Shown here: piece after piece, positions 1-10,401 of the stretch | Numbering within the stretch: the stretch's first letter is position 1 | Layout: the number at the start of each line of letters is the position of its first letter | Source: Candidatus Falkowbacteria bacterium CG1_02_37_21 | GTDB taxonomy: Bacteria; Patescibacteriota; Patescibacteriia; Patescibacteriales; UBA12465 | Assembly (NCBI GenBank): GCA_001871165.1 | Contig: MNUT01000002.1 | Span: 1-52,102, forward strand | Direction of reading: 5' to 3' | Length of the DNA stretch: 52,102 nt | Notes under the pieces: generated by a model | The model's database searches: none | The model's input: the letters and a program-made list of their open reading frames with translations, nothing else | Told to the model about the DNA's origin: nothing | Translations under genes and position numbers: made by a program

Positions 1-1000
1 AAAAGCTATTTCGAGGAGAACCAGCTATTGCCGAGTTCGATTACAATTTCTGCGCTAACCACAAGTCATCCCATAGTGTTGCACGGCTAATGGGTTCGGC
101 CCTCCTTCCATCTTTCGATGGAGTTCAGCCTGCTCATGGTTAGATCACCCGGCTTCGGGTCTTGTCCACGCGACGAATGTATCACTCCCGGGGCACTAAT
201 AAATTAGTGCTCACGAAAGCGATACACAAACGGGCTATTAACCCTCGCTTTCACTATACATGCTCTCCAAAGGAGATTATGTTAGCCACGTAGAACAAAC
301 TCGTTGGCTCATTCTTCAATAGGCACGCCGTCACCCCTTGCGGGGCTCCGACTCTTTGTAAGTATATGGTTTCAGGTACTATTTCACCTCCCTCATCGGG
401 ATGCTTTTCACCTTTCCCTCATGGTACTAGTTCACTATCGATCATAAGAAGTATTTAGTCTTAGGCCATAGTCGGCCTGGCTTCAAACGGGATTTCACGA
501 GTCCCGCCCTACTTAAGAACACTAAAACGAAGTGACTTCTCTTTTCGCGTACCGGGCTATCACCGTCTCTGGCCGAGCTTTCCAACTCGTTCTGCTAAGA
601 GTAATCTTTTTTTACTTCGTCCTGTTGATCTGGCAACAGGTCTTAGGTCTTGCAACACCGAAAAAACATGTGGTTCCAGAACCTTCTGAAATAAATCCGG
701 CGAACCGGACTAATTTCTCAGTTATTTGGGTTTAGACTTCTCCCCTTTCGCTCGCCACTACTTGGGGAATAATTATTATTTTCTTTTCCTCCGGCTAATA
801 AGATGTTTCAGTTCACCGGGTCTTCCCGCCCTATCTTAAAGATTGGGCGTCCTCCGTCTTCAACGGAAGGGGTTTCCCCATTCGGAGATCCGCGGGTCAA
901 AGGTTGCTTGCCACCTCACCGCGGCTTATCGCAGGCTGCTACGTCCTTCATCGTCTTCTTATGTCAAGGCATTCACCATATACTCTTACTGAGATTTTCC
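1..1000 (-). rRNA. rrl: 23S ribosomal RNA, 5' portion (truncated by window start)
   Basis: Reverse complement contains conserved 23S blocks (GATGAAGGACGTAGC, GCGATAAGCCGCGGTGAGG, GGCGAGCGAAAGGGGAGAAG, GGAGAACCAGCTATTGC-like). 5' end estimated by analogy with E. coli. Confidence 0.95.
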
Positions 1001-1160
1001 CACGCTTTTATTTTTAATTAAAAACGTGTTTTTGATATCTTATTACAGCCCCTCTACCCCAGACGAAAAATTGAGATATTAGGATAAGACATCCAACTTA
1101 AATTATATTTTTATTTTCTTTACTCTAACATTGATTGTTAAGGGACTTTTTCTTAGGGCA

Positions 1161-1183
1161 CAAAAAAACCGCTGCTGAGCGGT
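1161..1183 (-). terminator. intrinsic terminator-like hairpin in the 23S leader
   Basis: Minus strand ACCGCT-CAGC-AGCGGT followed by T7, between promoter and 23S. Confidence 0.65.
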
Positions 1184-1292
1184 TCTAAGTAATCGCAAAA
1201 TGGCTGATTAACTAGAATCGCTTTTTAATATGGTTTCTTACTTCTTTTTTCATATTTTTGCGGCTTCTACAGCCCTAATAAAACTGATACTT

Positions 1293-1320
1293 ATTATAGC
1301 TGTTTTAAAAATTATGTCAA
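1293..1320 (-). promoter_or_regulatory. sigma70-type promoter upstream of 23S rRNA: TTGACA-N16-TATAAT
   Basis: Minus strand TTGACATAATTTTTAAAACAGCTATAAT. Confidence 0.8.
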
Positions 1321-1336
1321 GGGGGATAATATGTGC

Positions 1337-1365
1337 AAAAAATGGCCTATTTTAGGCCATTTTTA
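1337..1365. terminator. palindromic terminator between pilT and the rRNA promoter
   Basis: AAAAATGGCCTA-ttt-TAGGCCATTTTT. Confidence 0.75.
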
Positions 1366-1407
1366 TTAAGGTTTTTGGGTATTTTAGCTCAAGGTAAGAT
1401 ATTACAA

Positions 1408-2448
1408 CTAAGCATCCAACATATTAGTATCAGTCATGTTATTAAGTGCTACTTCCCGATCAATCTCTCCGGTCTGATATAATTCTTTAATATGCTTATC
1501 CAAAGTAATCATCCCAACATTAGAGCCGGTCTCAATCGCCGTACTAATCTGAGCAATTTTTCCTTCTCTGATTAAGTTAGCGACCGCCGCATTATTAATT
1601 AAAACACCCCGAGCGGCAATGCGTCCGCCACTAAGACGCGGCAATAAGCGCTGAGAAATAATACCGGATAAAACATTGGACAATTGCGATTTAATTTGAC
1701 CCTGTTGATACGGCGGAAAAATATCTATAATACGATCAATAGTTTGCGCGGCACTATAAGTATGAAGAGTCGCCAACACAAGATGACCGGTTTCCGCTAA
1801 AGTGACGGCGGCGGCGATACTTTCTAAGTCACGCATTTCCCCTAACATAATCACATTAGGATCCTGACGTAAAATATGTTTAAGCCCGGCCGCGAAACTA
1901 ATCATGTCCGTGCCGAGTTGACGCTGAACAACCACACTTTTCTCCGGAGTAAAAACATATTCAATTGGATCTTCTAAGGTAACAATATTAGAACGACGGG
2001 TTTTATTAATATAATTTATCATGGCCGCCAAGGTAGTAGACTTACCGCAACCAGTCGGGCCAGTAATCAAAATAAAACCTTGAGGTAAATCCAGTAATTT
2101 CTGTATTACTGACGGCATACCTAGATCCTCTAAAGTCGGAGATAAATTACTGATCACACGGGCCACAATCACAATATTATTTTGAGCATAAGAAAAATTG
2201 ATACGATAACGATAATCCCCCACCTGATATCCAAGGTCAAAATCACGTTTATTTAAAAATGTCGCCGCTTGTTCTTTATTTAAAAGAACCTCCACAAAAG
2301 ATTGCAAATCAGGAGCAGTCAAAACGGGTAAGCCCTCCGCTTCCGACAATACTCCGTCTATTCTCAAAATAGGCTGCTGGCCAACTAAAAGATGGAGATC
2401 AGAAGCCTTCTTCTCGGCCGCTAATTGTAAAAGATTATTTATATCCAT
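1408..2448 (-). CDS. pilT: type IV pilus twitching motility ATPase PilT
   Basis: Walker A GPTGCGKST, ASDLHLLVG N-terminus, LGEMRDLESI, LATLHT. Confidence 0.93.
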   Translation of the reverse strand: MDINNLLQLAAEKKASDLHLLVGQQPILRIDGVLSEAEGLPVLTAPDLQSFVEVLLNKEQAATFLNKRDFDLGYQVGDYRYRINFSYAQNNIVIVARVISNLSPTLEDLGMPSVIQKLLDLPQGFILITGPTGCGKSTTLAAMINYINKTRRSNIVTLEDPIEYVFTPEKSVVVQRQLGTDMISFAAGLKHILRQDPNVIMLGEMRDLESIAAAVTLAETGHLVLATLHTYSAAQTIDRIIDIFPPYQQGQIKSQLSNVLSGIISQRLLPRLSGGRIAARGVLINNAAVANLIREGKIAQISTAIETGSNVGMITLDKHIKELYQTGEIDREVALNNMTDTNMLDA

Positions 2449-2490
2449 AAATATTTTATTGAAATTTTAAAATATTCTGCTAACTAGCTT

Positions 2491-3189
2491 TTACCAACCC
2501 ATTTTCTTCAAACCTTTGGCGGCAGCATCAACCTGCGCCTCCTGTTTAGAAGAACCATCACCATCGGCTATTTTTTCTTCGCCAATATAAAGTCCGACTG
2601 TAAATAACTTGGCGTGATCAGGGCCTTTCTCATCTAAAATTTTATAATGTGGCGTTAAACCCTTTTTTTCCTGAGACTTTTCTTGAAACAAGGACTTCGG
2701 ATCTAAATAAGACTGATCCCGTAAAATATCATCTAAACGAGAAACAATATTTTTAAGGACAAACTTTTTAGCAACTGCCATTCCCTGGTCCAAATAAATG
2801 GCCCCGATAATTGCCTCCATGGCATTAGCCAAAATAAACTGACGAGACTTTTTATTTTTATCACGAGCTTCCCCGCGCGATAAATATAAAGAATCTTCCA
2901 CATCCAATTGGTCAGCTACCTCGTAAAGCAAATGAGCATTAACTAAAGAGGCGCGCCAATTAGTTAAATCCCCTTCCGGTGTACTGGTAAAATTAAGATA
3001 TAAAAATTCCGTCACGATAATTTCTAAAACTGCATCACCTAAGAATTCTAATCTCTCATTATGACCAATACGAAAATCGGGATGTTCATTTAAATATGAA
3101 CGGTGTACTAAAGCTTGGCGCAATAAATCTTCATTCTTAAAAGTTACACCCAAATTTTTTTGTAACTTCAGAAAAGTATTATTAGTCAT
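2491..3189 (-). CDS. rnc: ribonuclease III
   Basis: NERLEFLGDAVLE signature, C-terminal dsRBD. Confidence 0.95.
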   Translation of the reverse strand: MTNNTFLKLQKNLGVTFKNEDLLRQALVHRSYLNEHPDFRIGHNERLEFLGDAVLEIIVTEFLYLNFTSTPEGDLTNWRASLVNAHLLYEVADQLDVEDSLYLSRGEARDKNKKSRQFILANAMEAIIGAIYLDQGMAVAKKFVLKNIVSRLDDILRDQSYLDPKSLFQEKSQEKKGLTPHYKILDEKGPDHAKLFTVGLYIGEEKIADGDGSSKQEAQVDAAAKGLKKMGW

Positions 3190-3222
3190 AACTGATTATG
3201 TAAAATATAAAAAGACGGCGCT

Positions 3223-3759
3223 TTACTGAACACCGTCTCCAGTTTTATCTTTTATAATATCTTCATCTGCGGAGGCAACCGCAGCTCCTTCCGTTACCTT
3301 CGCTTGAGCGAGAGCCTCCGCTTCTTCTTTGTTATCTCTCTTCTGAATTTCCGGTTCGTCATTGTAGAGGGCACCTAATACACCATTCACAAATTTACCA
3401 GAAGCATCACCGCCAAAACTTTTGGCGACTTCAATGGCTTCATTAATAGCGACACGGGGCGGAATAGCCGTATGCAACAACTCATAAATACCTAGGCGCA
3501 AAATATTTCTATCAACGGCTGTAATTTGATCAAGAGGCCATTCCGTCGCATATTTAATAATATGCTTATTGATTACGTCTAAATTATTCTTAACACCAAT
3601 TACTAAAGCCCTGACAAAGCCCCCATCATCAAAATTTGGAGCAAAATTAGCAAAATTATCGGCAATTAAATTTTCAATATCACCATCCTTCCGACCGTTA
3701 AAATCCCAAGCAAATAAAGTCTGGAGAGCGATGGTTCGCGCTAAATGCCGATTAGACAT
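3223..3759 (-). CDS. nusB: transcription antitermination factor NusB
   Basis: [44 protein letters not shown]. Confidence 0.92.
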   Translation of the reverse strand: MSNRHLARTIALQTLFAWDFNGRKDGDIENLIADNFANFAPNFDDGGFVRALVIGVKNNLDVINKHIIKYATEWPLDQITAVDRNILRLGIYELLHTAIPPRVAINEAIEVAKSFGGDASGKFVNGVLGALYNDEPEIQKRDNKEEAEALAQAKVTEGAAVASADEDIIKDKTGDGVQ

Positions 3760-3776
3760 AGTTTAAATTTTTAAAA

Positions 3777-3974
3777 TTATTTTTTCTTAGCGACGCGAGT
3801 CTTCATCTTAATGACTTCATGGCCATTATAATAACCACAAGCTGGGCATGCATTGTGCGGCTTAAGAGCTTTACCGCATTTTGGGCACTTATTTAAAACT
3901 ATCTTCTTCAAAGCTAAATGAGAACGACCGCGATGAGTAGCGGCATGAGTTTTCTGTTTCTTAGGATTAGCCAT
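3777..3974 (-). CDS. rpmF: 50S ribosomal protein L32
   Basis: MANPKKQKTHAATHRGRSH, CPKCGKALKPHNACPACGYY zinc ribbon. Confidence 0.93.
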   Translation of the reverse strand: MANPKKQKTHAATHRGRSHLALKKIVLNKCPKCGKALKPHNACPACGYYNGHEVIKMKTRVAKKK

Positions 3975-4039
3975 ATTATTAATTTAAATCTTTTATTATT
4001 TAATTTTAGTATAACTTAATGCTGTTATTAGTCAATTGC

Positions 4040-5890
4040 TTAAACGGCGGATACCGGGTCGGGATTTGCCCCTGGTTTAGCGCCAACAATCTTCTCAAAC
4101 TCTTCACGCTCAATAGTTTCCTTGTCTAATAACACTGCTACAATTTTTTCTAGAGCATTTTTTTGTTCGTTAATGATTGCTACTGCCTTTACTTCTCCTT
4201 GCATAATAAAACCAGAAATTTCTTCATCAATTCTTTCCGCTACTTTTTCGCTGTAATTTCTTTGTTCATGAATTTCACGACCGAGGAAAATCATTTCTTC
4301 TTTTTCGCCGTAAGTACGGGAACCTAAATTATCACTCATACCATAATCAGTTACTAGGCGACGTGCTATTTCGGTCGCCCGACGTAAATCAGAAGTAGCT
4401 CCGGTCGTAACTTCACCATATATTTTTCTTTCTACTAAGTGACCAGCGAGCAGTACGGCAATTTCATCAATAAATTCTGACTTAGCATGCATGTGACGAT
4501 CTTCCGCGGGGACTTTCAAAGTATAGCCCCCGGCGCTACCGCGAGAAATAATGGAAATTTTGTGAACCGGATCAGCGTTAGGTAAATAATGCGCCACTAA
4601 AGCATGCCCCGCTTCATGATAGGCGGTAATTTGTTTTTCTTTATCAGTAATAACTCGGCTACGGCGTTCCGGACCAATCATAACTTTTTCAATCGCTTCA
4701 AACATATCTTCATTAACTATTTCTTTCTTACTATTTCGGGCTGCTAAAATAGCCGCCTCATTAAGCAGATTCGCTAAATCAGCACCAGAAAATCCCGCCG
4801 TCCGTTCCGCAATAGTGCGCAAATTAGCATCTTTAGCTAAAGGTTTTTTCTGAACATGAACTTTTAGAATTGCTTCTCTGTCATTTAAATCTGGTAAATC
4901 AATCGTTACTCGTCTATCAAAACGGCCGGGACGAAGCAAGGCTGGATCTAGAACATCCGGGCGATTAGTGGCAGCAATAACTATAATATTTTGCGTCGGT
5001 TCAAAGCCATCCATCTCCACCAAAATTTGATTTAAGGTCTGTTCACGTTCATCGTGACTACCACCTAAACCAGCGCCACGCTTACGACCAACCGCATCAA
5101 TTTCATCAATAAACAAAATACAAGGAGCATTATGTTTAGCCTTATCAAATAAAGAACGCACGCGACTAGCGCCCACACCGACAAACATTTCTACGAATTC
5201 CGAACCGGACATATGGAAAAATGGCACTTGCGCTTCTCCGGCCACAGAACGAGCCAGCAAAGTTTTACCGGTACCAGGCGCTCCTAACAATAAAACGCCA
5301 CGAGGAATTTTGGCACCTAGCTCATGAAATTTTTTAGGAAAACGTAAAAATTCCACAATCTCTTGCAATTCTTCTTTAGCTTCTTTAGAACCGGCGACAT
5401 CTTTAAAGGTTGTCCGATTTTTAGCGTCAGGACGAAAATCTTTAGCAGTAGACTGGCCAAAACTCATAGCGCGAGAATTAGCATTCTGTAAACCGCGCAT
5501 CATAAAAAATAAAAAAACACCGATTAAGACCACCGGCAAAACAAAAGGTACAATAGTGGTTAGCCAATAATCCCAGCCACTTTCATCCGCAACAGAAATC
5601 TTAACATCCGCTAACTTATCTGAAGCGACATTAAAATTAGCTAGTAAAGAAGATAATGACTCTCCCGTTTCCTTACGTACATTTTCCCTAGTATCATCTT
5701 TTAATGTTACCTCTAAAGTATCTCCTCGGACGACAATGCTTGAAACTTGCCCGTCGTTGAGAGTACTGATCATGTTTTCAATACCAACCGTCGCGATTTT
5801 TTCATCCGATCCGGAAAAAGAACTAAAAAGAGCCGCCAGTAGCAGAAAAACTACGAAAAATATAAAAAAATTTTTAATTAATTTCTTCAT
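4040..5890 (-). CDS. ftsH: ATP-dependent zinc metalloprotease FtsH (start probably MKKLIKNFF rather than the ORF start at 5926)
   Basis: [27 protein letters not shown] region. Confidence 0.95.
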   Translation of the reverse strand: MKKLIKNFFIFFVVFLLLAALFSSFSGSDEKIATVGIENMISTLNDGQVSSIVVRGDTLEVTLKDDTRENVRKETGESLSSLLANFNVASDKLADVKISVADESGWDYWLTTIVPFVLPVVLIGVFLFFMMRGLQNANSRAMSFGQSTAKDFRPDAKNRTTFKDVAGSKEAKEELQEIVEFLRFPKKFHELGAKIPRGVLLLGAPGTGKTLLARSVAGEAQVPFFHMSGSEFVEMFVGVGASRVRSLFDKAKHNAPCILFIDEIDAVGRKRGAGLGGSHDEREQTLNQILVEMDGFEPTQNIIVIAATNRPDVLDPALLRPGRFDRRVTIDLPDLNDREAILKVHVQKKPLAKDANLRTIAERTAGFSGADLANLLNEAAILAARNSKKEIVNEDMFEAIEKVMIGPERRSRVITDKEKQITAYHEAGHALVAHYLPNADPVHKISIISRGSAGGYTLKVPAEDRHMHAKSEFIDEIAVLLAGHLVERKIYGEVTTGATSDLRRATEIARRLVTDYGMSDNLGSRTYGEKEEMIFLGREIHEQRNYSEKVAERIDEEISGFIMQGEVKAVAIINEQKNALEKIVAVLLDKETIEREEFEKIVGAKPGANPDPVSAV

Positions 5891-5930
5891 AATCTTAATT
5901 ATAGACACAAAAATCTCTTTTGGCAATTAT

Positions 5931-5956
5931 AAAAATACCCAATTTTGGGTATTTTT
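5931..5956. terminator. palindromic bidirectional terminator
   Basis: AAAAATACCCAATTTTGGGTATTTTT. Confidence 0.7.
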
Positions 5957-5962
5957 ATTTTT

Positions 5963-7222
5963 TTATTTATCTTTCTTGGTAGCCTTCTCCGACTTATCAA
6001 CCTTGGTCTTCTTCTCAACCTTTACTTTCTCCTTATCTTCTTTATCAGACTCATCACTCTTTGTATTTTTTTCTTTAGAAGATTTAGCGGACTTAGAAAC
6101 TTTAGCTCCGTCTGAAGCTAACTTCAAACCCAAACGATGTTCACTCGGAGAAATGCTAACTACTTCAAAATTCTTAATTTCACCAGACTGATATAATTCA
6201 CTCAACTTATCTTTAGCACCCAAATTTAATTGACTAACATGCGCCAAACCATGAATTTCTTCATCCAGCTTAACAAAAAGTCCAAAAGGATTAATCTTTA
6301 AAATTTCTCCGGAAACAACCTGTCCAATCTGATATTTGGCACTCGCCTCTAACCAAGGATCCTTTAATAATCTCTTAGCACTCAAGAAAACTTTGGCGCC
6401 ATCAATGGAAATAATCTCTACAGAAATATCATCACCAACCTGATACATATCATTAGGAGAATCAATTCTCTGCCAAGCTAATTCCGAAATATGAATTAGA
6501 CCTTCAATATTTTCACCGAAGGAAACAAAAACTCCAAAATTGGTAATCGCCGTAATCTTGCCATCAACCGGCATACCGACGCGATATTTATCCAAAGCTG
6601 GTCGTTGTTTTTTATTCCAAACATCTTTTTCGCTGAAAATAATTTTATTTTCTTCTTCGTTCAGAGTAATAACAGCCACTTCAAATTCTTGACCAACAAA
6701 AGATTTTAATTTTTCTAAAATTCTACTCTTATCACCACCGGCAATACGGGGATAATTATCTGGCGCTAATTGTGAAACCGGCAAGAAACCGTCAATTTGT
6801 CCGTAACGGCTCAAAAGTCCACCCTTATTAGCATCAACAATCTTAACCTTAATAGTAGTTTTATCTTTAAGCGCTGCATGTAGTTTTTCCCAAGCTTTTT
6901 CCTGACCAACCAAACGAAAAGACAATTCTAATTCACCATTTTCATTTTCCGCATCAATAACTGCTGCCTCAATTTCATCACCTGACTTTAAATTGGCAAA
7001 TTCTTCTACTTCATTATAAAGTTCCGGGCCACGAATAATACCCATTAAAACACCATTGATATCCATCTTCACTTCTGACTTAGAAGCGGTCACAATTACA
7101 CCCTTAACAATCTCTCCGACCTGAGGGATTTTAATATCATCTTTGGCTAATAATTTTTCAAACTCATCGCTAGCAGCGACATCGTTTGTTTTGTTTTCTT
7201 CCTCTTTATTATTGTTTCCCAT
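5963..7222 (-). CDS. rpsA: 30S ribosomal protein S1-like, multiple S1 domains
   Basis: Repeats of VDGKITAITNFGVFVSFGENIEGLIHISEL type; Lys/Glu-rich C-terminal tail. Confidence 0.85.
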   Translation of the reverse strand: MGNNNKEEENKTNDVAASDEFEKLLAKDDIKIPQVGEIVKGVIVTASKSEVKMDINGVLMGIIRGPELYNEVEEFANLKSGDEIEAAVIDAENENGELELSFRLVGQEKAWEKLHAALKDKTTIKVKIVDANKGGLLSRYGQIDGFLPVSQLAPDNYPRIAGGDKSRILEKLKSFVGQEFEVAVITLNEEENKIIFSEKDVWNKKQRPALDKYRVGMPVDGKITAITNFGVFVSFGENIEGLIHISELAWQRIDSPNDMYQVGDDISVEIISIDGAKVFLSAKRLLKDPWLEASAKYQIGQVVSGEILKINPFGLFVKLDEEIHGLAHVSQLNLGAKDKLSELYQSGEIKNFEVVSISPSEHRLGLKLASDGAKVSKSAKSSKEKNTKSDESDKEDKEKVKVEKKTKVDKSEKATKKDK

Positions 7223-7393
7223 ATTATATATATCTTTTTATACTACGCATCCAGCGACAGAAAAATCGCTCCGAGCAATAAAAAAAGCTATTTAAACCCG
7301 ATTTTATTGATTATCGAGCCCGACGGCCACCTCCTGCTTAACATTGAGCATTATAATCCGCCGGTATTCTTAGAGGTGTATATTAAATTGAAT
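7223..7393 (-). promoter_or_regulatory. structured 5' leader of rpsA with terminator-like hairpin
   Basis: CACCTC...GAGGTG stem, CCGGCGG/CCGTCGG possible pseudoknot, CTCGAT/ATCGGG hairpin, ATTGCT-CGG-AGCGAT-TTTTT. Confidence 0.5.
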
Positions 7394-7399
7394 AATAGT

Positions 7400-7428
7400 A
7401 TTATAAGGAAAAATCTGGGATATGTCAA
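7400..7428 (-). promoter_or_regulatory. promoter TTGACA-N17-TATAAT for rpsA
   Basis: Minus strand TTGACATATCCCAGATTTTTCCTTATAAT. Confidence 0.85.
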
Positions 7429-7518
7429 CCCAACAAAAGATAAAAATAGCCCTATAACAAATACCATTATTATGATATAATCTATTTACAATTTAATAAA
7501 ATTAAAAAAATATAATTT

Positions 7519-8322
7519 ATGACACAAACTATTAAAAATATCTTAGCTGGAGCGATTGCTGTAGCGGTACTGGCTATTGGCTATGCTTCGTTAAGTTATG
7601 TTAGTGCTTATAGTAAAGTAATAGAACCTTCTTCCTTCCGGAGTTTTTCCGTCACCGGTGAAGGAAAAATTACAACCGTACCTGATATCGCAACTTTTGA
7701 CTTCCAGGTAATTACTGAAGGAGACAGAGATGTGACTACCCTGCAAACTAAAAATACCAATGACACTAACAAGGTCATAGCTTTTATCAAAGACCAGGGA
7801 GTTGATGAAAAAGATATAAAAACTCAGTATTATAATGTTAATCCTCGTTATACAAGTTATCGTTGTGTGACACCTATGTTTAGTAATGATGGTGTTGCTA
7901 AAGCAGATGTCTGCCCGCCACCTTCAATCGTCGGTTACACTGTTAGTCAGTCAGTTAGCGTAAAAATAAGAGACTTTAGTAAAATCGGTGATATTATGGG
8001 AGGGGTAGTAACTAATGGCGCTAATCAAGTTGGTTCACTGTCATTTACTGTTGATGATTCCGATCAGGCTCATGACCAGGCTCGCGCTGAGGCTATTGCC
8101 AAGGCCACGACTAACGCTGAGTCTATTGCTAAAGAAGGTAAATTTAAAGTTGGACGACTACTAGGTATTCAGGAAGGCTCTAATTCTCCAATTTATTACA
8201 AAGCAATGGCTACAATGGAAATGGACTCTAACGGTGTAGGCGGTGGTGCCGCCGCTCCAAGTATTCAACCCGGTTCACAAGAAGTGACGGTAACAGTAAC
8301 AATGCAATACGAAATTCAATAA
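7519..8322 (+). CDS. SIMPL (DUF541) domain-containing protein
   Basis: FSVTGEGKITTVPDIATFDFQVITEG...; N-terminal TM segment. Confidence 0.85.
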   Translation: MTQTIKNILAGAIAVAVLAIGYASLSYVSAYSKVIEPSSFRSFSVTGEGKITTVPDIATFDFQVITEGDRDVTTLQTKNTNDTNKVIAFIKDQGVDEKDIKTQYYNVNPRYTSYRCVTPMFSNDGVAKADVCPPPSIVGYTVSQSVSVKIRDFSKIGDIMGGVVTNGANQVGSLSFTVDDSDQAHDQARAEAIAKATTNAESIAKEGKFKVGRLLGIQEGSNSPIYYKAMATMEMDSNGVGGGAAAPSIQPGSQEVTVTVTMQYEIQ

Positions 8323-8349
8323 AAGAGAAAACTACAAATAAAAATAAAG

Positions 8350-8380
8350 GAGACTAGATATAACTCTAGTCTCTTTTTTT
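8350..8380 (+). terminator. intrinsic terminator
   Basis: GAGACTAGA...TCTAGTCTC-TTTTTTT. Confidence 0.75.
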
Positions 8381-8409
8381 GCGCCACATTGTAATGATGC
8401 CAAATATCT

Positions 8410-9069
8410 TTAGCTCCTAATTCTTTTAATAAGATACCCCGCTACTTCTTTAGCTCGAACTTTTAACATCTTATCCGGCTGACTTAATATGTAATCTTTC
8501 AACTGATCAATACGCAAAACCGGAAAATCTCCCACTGTGATATTCAATTCCAGAGGTTGCCCAGCAAAAACTACCAAAGCAAAAGCAAAATAATCATAGT
8601 GCCCTTCCCGAAGTAAATCGGCTACTTTAAAAGAATGAGTTTTAGACTGTTTAATGGGGTTATAGAATGTTTTAAAACGACTGTTTCTAGTCTTAGTCCA
8701 TTTCTTGTCCTCTCTATTACCATAAACGATTCCCTTATAGTTTTTCGTTTCAATAACAAAGATTCCTTTTGGCCCAATTAAGATATGATCTATCTGAGCT
8801 TTGTTAACTATACAGTCATTAATTAAGTACCAAGAATTATCCAATTCTTTCAACAACAATTTACTGACAGCATTTTCTCCTTTAGCCCCAGCGACTAATA
8901 TTTTATTTCTTTTAAAAAATGGCAGAGTTAAAAAACCTAACAAGCCGGCCCATAACATAAAACCGGTCGCCCAGAGGTACACCGCAATAGCCAAAATAAA
9001 GCCGGCAATAAGTCGGCGACGTCGCCAAATCCGGCGAAAACTACTTTGTGGCTTCAGAAGTTTGGACAT
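8410..9069 (-). CDS. NERD-domain (nuclease-related) membrane protein
   Basis: AGAKGENAVSKLLL...IDHILIGPKGIFVIETKNYKGIVYG. Confidence 0.85.
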   Translation of the reverse strand: MSKLLKPQSSFRRIWRRRRLIAGFILAIAVYLWATGFMLWAGLLGFLTLPFFKRNKILVAGAKGENAVSKLLLKELDNSWYLINDCIVNKAQIDHILIGPKGIFVIETKNYKGIVYGNREDKKWTKTRNSRFKTFYNPIKQSKTHSFKVADLLREGHYDYFAFALVVFAGQPLELNITVGDFPVLRIDQLKDYILSQPDKMLKVRAKEVAGYLIKRIRS

Positions 9070-9272
9070 AATACTATTTTATCATTTTTATGAAAGGCTA
9101 CCAAGCTAAAAGTGAAACTGACAACAGACTAGCTCTTTTATAGAATAAAAACCTAACAAAGTAAAGCTATATCTCTTCAAACTCAACTTGACAAGAGCAA
9201 ATTTATGTGTAAAAATAATTTGAACTAACTAGTCGTTCATTCACAATTCATCAACCAAACAAGGAAAGATCT

Positions 9273-9692
9273 ATGAAAAAAACTAGACCAAATCCAAATG
9301 AAGATTTTTCAAAAATTACTCTTGCTGTTGTGCCTCCTCCCAGGATTGTATGTCCATTATGCCATGGTTGCTTAGCAACTCATGACACAAGTGCTGTTTA
9401 CTACACAGCGAAAAAGGGGCATATTAATAAAACAATCGCTGCTCATTATTACTGCTTGCATGAGCTAAAAAAAACGCCAAACAGTTATTTTGGTGATGTA
9501 AAGTTGTCGGCGGCGATGCCGAAAAATTATAGTTTAGAAAGTTATTTGCGAGAGTTAAAAGAAGTTCTTTTGCCTAAACAAATAGGTAATCCTAGGGTGG
9601 AAAGAACACTACAAATTGTTCAAGCTCTATTTTTCGAAGGCTTTCATGAATCCTTCGTAAAAATGTTTTTCATCGCAAAAAAAATCATGTGA
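9273..9692 (+). CDS. hypothetical protein with CPLC cysteine pair
   Basis: ORF with C-P-L-C-H-G-C motif; no family recognised. Confidence 0.6.
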   Translation: MKKTRPNPNEDFSKITLAVVPPPRIVCPLCHGCLATHDTSAVYYTAKKGHINKTIAAHYYCLHELKKTPNSYFGDVKLSAAMPKNYSLESYLRELKEVLLPKQIGNPRVERTLQIVQALFFEGFHESFVKMFFIAKKIM

Positions 9693-9760
9693 ATATTAAA
9701 AAGAAGGTTGACGAAAAAATCGTCAAAGAAATAAAAACAATTTTTAAGCCATAACCCTGC

Positions 9761-9793
9761 ACCCGTTCATTAATTTTGAACGGGTCTTTTTTT
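9761..9793 (+). terminator. intrinsic terminator
   Basis: ACCCGTTCA...TGAACGGGT-CTTTTTTT. Confidence 0.7.
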
Positions 9794-10373
9794 AAATAAT
9801 ACTCAAGTTTATTTTCTTTAATTCCCTTCTCAATGCCAGATAGCCCGGTTTTTCTTTAGCCACTAACTGCCAAAATTTAGCAGAATGATTCATCTCACCC
9901 AGGTGACAAAGCTCATGCACAATTATATAATCACTTAACTCCGGTGGTAAAAAAATCAAACGATAATTAAAATTAAGATTTTTTAAACGAGAACAACTGC
10001 CCCAGCGAGTTGATTGATTTCTAATACTAAAACGCCGGAATTTAAAAGCATAATTTTTATTTAAAACTGCTATTCTATTTCTAACTAGTTCCTCGGCTTG
10101 AGCTTTATATTGTTTATATTCCGAACCATCATCTAAAACTGGAGCCGGCAAATTTTTAAAATAATCCTGTTTCTTCAAAATCCAATCGGCATGTTCATTA
10201 ATAAAATGCAGCACCATTTTCTGACTAATATATAGAGGAGCACTCACCCTAACTGTGGTGTCACGACGAATAGTCAAACGTAAACGCCTGAAACGTCTAT
10301 GTCTGTTAAAAATATATTTTATTGTTCTCCCTTGAATTTTTAATTCTGACTCCATAAATATTAAGCACTCCAA
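9792..10373 (-). CDS. YgjP/M48-type metal-dependent hydrolase
   Basis: RWGSCSRLKNLNFNYRLIFLPPELSDYIIVHELCHLGEMNHSAKFW. Confidence 0.9.
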   Translation of the reverse strand: MECLIFMESELKIQGRTIKYIFNRHRRFRRLRLTIRRDTTVRVSAPLYISQKMVLHFINEHADWILKKQDYFKNLPAPVLDDGSEYKQYKAQAEELVRNRIAVLNKNYAFKFRRFSIRNQSTRWGSCSRLKNLNFNYRLIFLPPELSDYIIVHELCHLGEMNHSAKFWQLVAKEKPGYLALRRELKKINLSII

Positions 10374-10401
10374 GTTCTTAACAACATCTAAATCATAGCA
10401 T

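Noticed and set aside
532-1021. ORFs 532-735 and 803-1021
   Set aside because: Antisense to 23S rRNA; conserved rRNA sequence explains the open frames.
5736-6191. ORF 5736-6191 (+) and other plus-strand ORFs inside ftsH, folD, glyA, dnaA-side genes
   Set aside because: Antisense to well-supported conserved genes; low-complexity hydrophobic translations.
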